Below, in pieces: positions 34,630 to 35,882 of a stretch of 35,882 bases of DNA. Source of the stretch: Nocardioides sp. zg-1308 (lineage in GTDB: Bacteria; Actinomycetota; Actinomycetes; Propionibacteriales; Nocardioidaceae); contig NZ_JABJQY010000003.1 in NCBI RefSeq assembly GCF_013155375.1, forward strand, positions 1 to 35,882, given 5' to 3'. Position 1 is the stretch's first letter. Each line of letters opens with the position of its first letter. The notes under the pieces are model-generated. The model was given only the letters and a program-made list of their open reading frames with translations, made no database searches and had not been told where the DNA came from. Position numbers and translations under genes: made by a program.

Positions 34630-34851
34630 GTCGTACGTGAACCATTTCGGCTGATCCCGCCTCAACTCACCGAAAACCTGCGCGGGGCACACGTGCCGAA
34701 CCAGCGGCCCGGTAGCTCGCCCTGTCGGGCGTGAGAGTCGGCCAGCCCGGCGCCCCCCGGTCGGTGATGTCATGCGCTTCGACCGGCCCTGTCTACCGGC
34801 CCGAGCGCCGGGCGGGGACTGCACAAGCCGATCAAGGGGTACCTCCCGGCC
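34630..34851. other. Intergenic region between tRNA-Pro terminator and GAF-ANTAR gene
   Basis: The 222 bases hold no credible gene. GGGTAC at 34837-34842, nine bases before the ATG at 34852, resembles the -10 (GGGTA) of SigB/SigF-type stress promoters; a GGACT 15 bases further upstream is only a poor match to the GGTTT -35. No ribosome site is clear. Composition is somewhat less extreme than in the core genes. Confidence 0.35.
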
Positions 34852-35541
34852 ATGTCTGACCCAACCCTGCCCGAGCTGATGGCAGATGCCGCGCGCGAGC
34901 TTCAGAGCAGCATGAGCAAGAGCGACGACTTGATGGACACGGCCACTCAGCTGGCGGTACGAGACATCGACGGTTGCGATGCGGCGGCGCTGCTGATCGT
35001 GCGAGGCAGCGGGGTGATCGAGAACCTTTCGGCAACCGGGGATGGCGCCAAGCGCGTCGATGAGATCGAGGTCGAGCTGAAGGAGGGGCCGTGCTGGGAC
35101 GCGATCAAGGAGACGCAGACCGTCTACATTCCCGACCTGGCGAATGCCCCTCGGTGGCCGACCTGGGCTCCGAAGGTGGTGGAGGAGACCGGGTTCAAGA
35201 GCGTCCTGGCGTTCCAGCTGTTCACCGACGAGGACAACGTGGGCGCACTCAACCTCTTCTCGCGCACCGCCGACGGGTTCGGGACGGAGGACCACGAGTA
35301 TGGACTCGCCCTGTCCGCCCACGTCTCGGTGGCAATCAGAGCTGCCCAGCAGATCGAGACCCTCTCCGTGGCGTTGGACACACGGAGCACGATCGCGCGC
35401 GCCCAGGGCATCCTCATGGAGCGCTTCTCACTCGAAGAGCCCGCCGCATTCGCGGTACTCGTCAGGCTCTCTTCGCACCTCAACCGCAAGGTGCGCGACG
35501 TTGCTGCCGAGATTGTGCAGACCCGCCAGCTGCCTGGCTGA
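34852..35541 (+). CDS. GAF and ANTAR domain protein (RNA-binding antiterminator type)
   Basis: The 229-residue protein has a GAF domain (about 25-165; GPCWDAI, VLAFQLFTDEDNVGALNLFS and a final helix) and a C-terminal ANTAR domain (about 168-225; ALDTRSTIARAQGILMERF and RKVRDVAAEIV). ANTAR domains bind paired hairpins in RNA and prevent termination; the GAF domain senses a ligand or redox state. Such proteins are common and numerous in actinobacteria. Codon use is less GC-biased at third positions than in the core genes (for example AATGCC, GCAATC, ACCGGG), so it may be more recently acquired. Targets are unknown. ATG 34852 is the first start in frame with the domain. Confidence 0.9.
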   Translation: MSDPTLPELMADAARELQSSMSKSDDLMDTATQLAVRDIDGCDAAALLIVRGSGVIENLSATGDGAKRVDEIEVELKEGPCWDAIKETQTVYIPDLANAPRWPTWAPKVVEETGFKSVLAFQLFTDEDNVGALNLFSRTADGFGTEDHEYGLALSAHVSVAIRAAQQIETLSVALDTRSTIARAQGILMERFSLEEPAAFAVLVRLSSHLNRKVRDVAAEIVQTRQLPG

Positions 35542-35587
35542 CGACAAAGTCCCAGCAGCGCGACCCGCAGCTCGAGGTGGCACCAGG

Positions 35588-35627
35588 GCGCCTGGGTATC
35601 GCCCCCGGCGCGTCGCTGCCCAGGCGC
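35588..35627 (+). terminator. Possible terminator of the GAF-ANTAR gene
   Basis: Arms GCGCCTGGG and CCCAGGCGC (extendable by a wobble and a further G-C pair) enclose a 22-base loop. The position 46 bases after the stop fits a terminator, but the loop is long and there is no U-tract. Confidence 0.4.
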
Positions 35628-35830
35628 TCCGGCGCCCGAGAACAGCGTCACGACCGCGCGATGAGTGGGGGCATCCGATCTGCCGACGAGTGCTCGTGTC
35701 CGCTTTGATCCTGGGGGTGTCACGCGGAACGCGTTCAGCGCGCCCTGTGGCTGTGCTAGGTCGACGGGGTTTGGGGAAGCAGTCCGGTGGACCGCAACTC
35801 GCCCCCCGCGGCGGTGGGCCAGTGGCGCGC

Positions 35831-35866
35831 GGGGGGGGGGGGGGGGGGGGGGGGTGGGGGGGGGGG
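35831..35866. repeat. Poly-G tract, probable sequencing artefact
   Basis: Twenty-four G, one T, then eleven G occupy 35831-35866, followed by CGGTGCACAAAAAAAT to the end. Such a run at a contig end is typical of false G calls in two-colour sequencing and should not be treated as genomic. Confidence 0.85.
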
Positions 35867-35882
35867 CGGTGCACAAAAAAAT

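Larger units (their letters stand above)
35542..35882. other. Non-coding tail and contig end
   Basis: No gene is supported in these 341 bases. An inverted repeat with nine-base arms GCGCCTGGG (35588-35596) and CCCAGGCGC (35619-35627) starts 46 bases after the GAF-ANTAR stop and may be its terminator. A perfect palindrome GAACGCGTTC lies at 35727-35736. The sequence then degenerates into poly-G with a short A-run at the very end. Confidence 0.7.

Noticed and set aside
35542..35830. Minus-strand frames in the contig tail
   Set aside because: They begin inside the poly-G artefact or oppose the GAF-ANTAR gene, and show no domain or ribosome site.
35831..35866. G-tract considered as a G-quadruplex or telomere-like end
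   Set aside because: A nearly pure G-run of this length at a contig end is better explained as a sequencing artefact. It has no repeat unit and no flanking structure.

Overview
This window looks like one assembly contig from a high-GC actinobacterium. It opens inside the last bases of a 23S rRNA gene, and rRNA repeats commonly break assemblies. It closes in an almost pure poly-G run that looks like a sequencing artefact. Codons mostly end in G or C, and GTG and TTG starts are frequent. Of the 32 protein genes called here, 28 end in TGA. The gene order is that of the actinobacterial core segment known from Mycobacterium tuberculosis as Rv1692-Rv1713 (phosphatase, small ORF, tlyA, NAD kinase, recN, steA, mctB/steB, pyrG, Nudix, xerD, then parA, scpA, scpB, rluB, cmk, der), with extra genes inserted. 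A Nocardioides-like member of Propionibacteriales is plausible, but that is an inference from overall character only.

Layout. (1) 1-370: 23S 3' end, 5S rRNA and a strong UUCG-capped terminator. (2) 370-3145: two DnaA-box-like sites, a small SSB-like gene, a convergent DUF1015 gene and a divergent glycerol-3-phosphate-phosphatase-like HAD gene. (3) 3143-10744: small ORF, tlyA, nadK, recN, steA and steB in a tightly coupled block, then pyrG. (4) 10745-16128: a hairpin-repeat terminator zone, pepN on the minus strand, a divergent Nudix hydrolase, ald and xerD. (5) 16125-23818: a 1049-residue AfsR/BTAD-type regulator, a convergent two-gene DrrAB-type ABC exporter and a divergent Ski2-like helicase. 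(6) 23819-27958: a regulatory region and the operon parA, small ribbon-helix-helix-like gene, scpA, scpB, rluB. (7) 27966-33603: AraC regulator, VOC protein, aroH-tyrA, cmk-plsC and der. (8) 33620-35882: minus-strand M23 peptidase, tRNA-Pro(GGG) with a strong terminator, a GAF-ANTAR regulator of less GC-biased codon use, then the contig end.

Functional themes. The window combines chromosome maintenance (SSB-like protein, RecN, XerD, ParA with a ribbon-helix-helix-like partner, ScpAB), ribosome modification (TlyA, RluB, Der), cell envelope and division (SteA/SteB, M23, PlsC), nucleotide metabolism (PyrG, Cmk, NadK, Nudix) and aromatic amino-acid synthesis (AroH, TyrA).

The most interesting signals are in the non-coding code. 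At least eight genes have a TAnnnT -10 hexamer 6-8 bases before the start codon, the signature of leaderless mRNAs. In three of them the upstream gene's TAG or TAA stop codon is itself the first half of the hexamer. The second signal is the parA-ScpAB operon, which carries a small ribbon-helix-helix-like partner gene and a roughly helically phased TGCA-centred repeat array upstream. This is a candidate chromosomal partition or condensin-loading locus.
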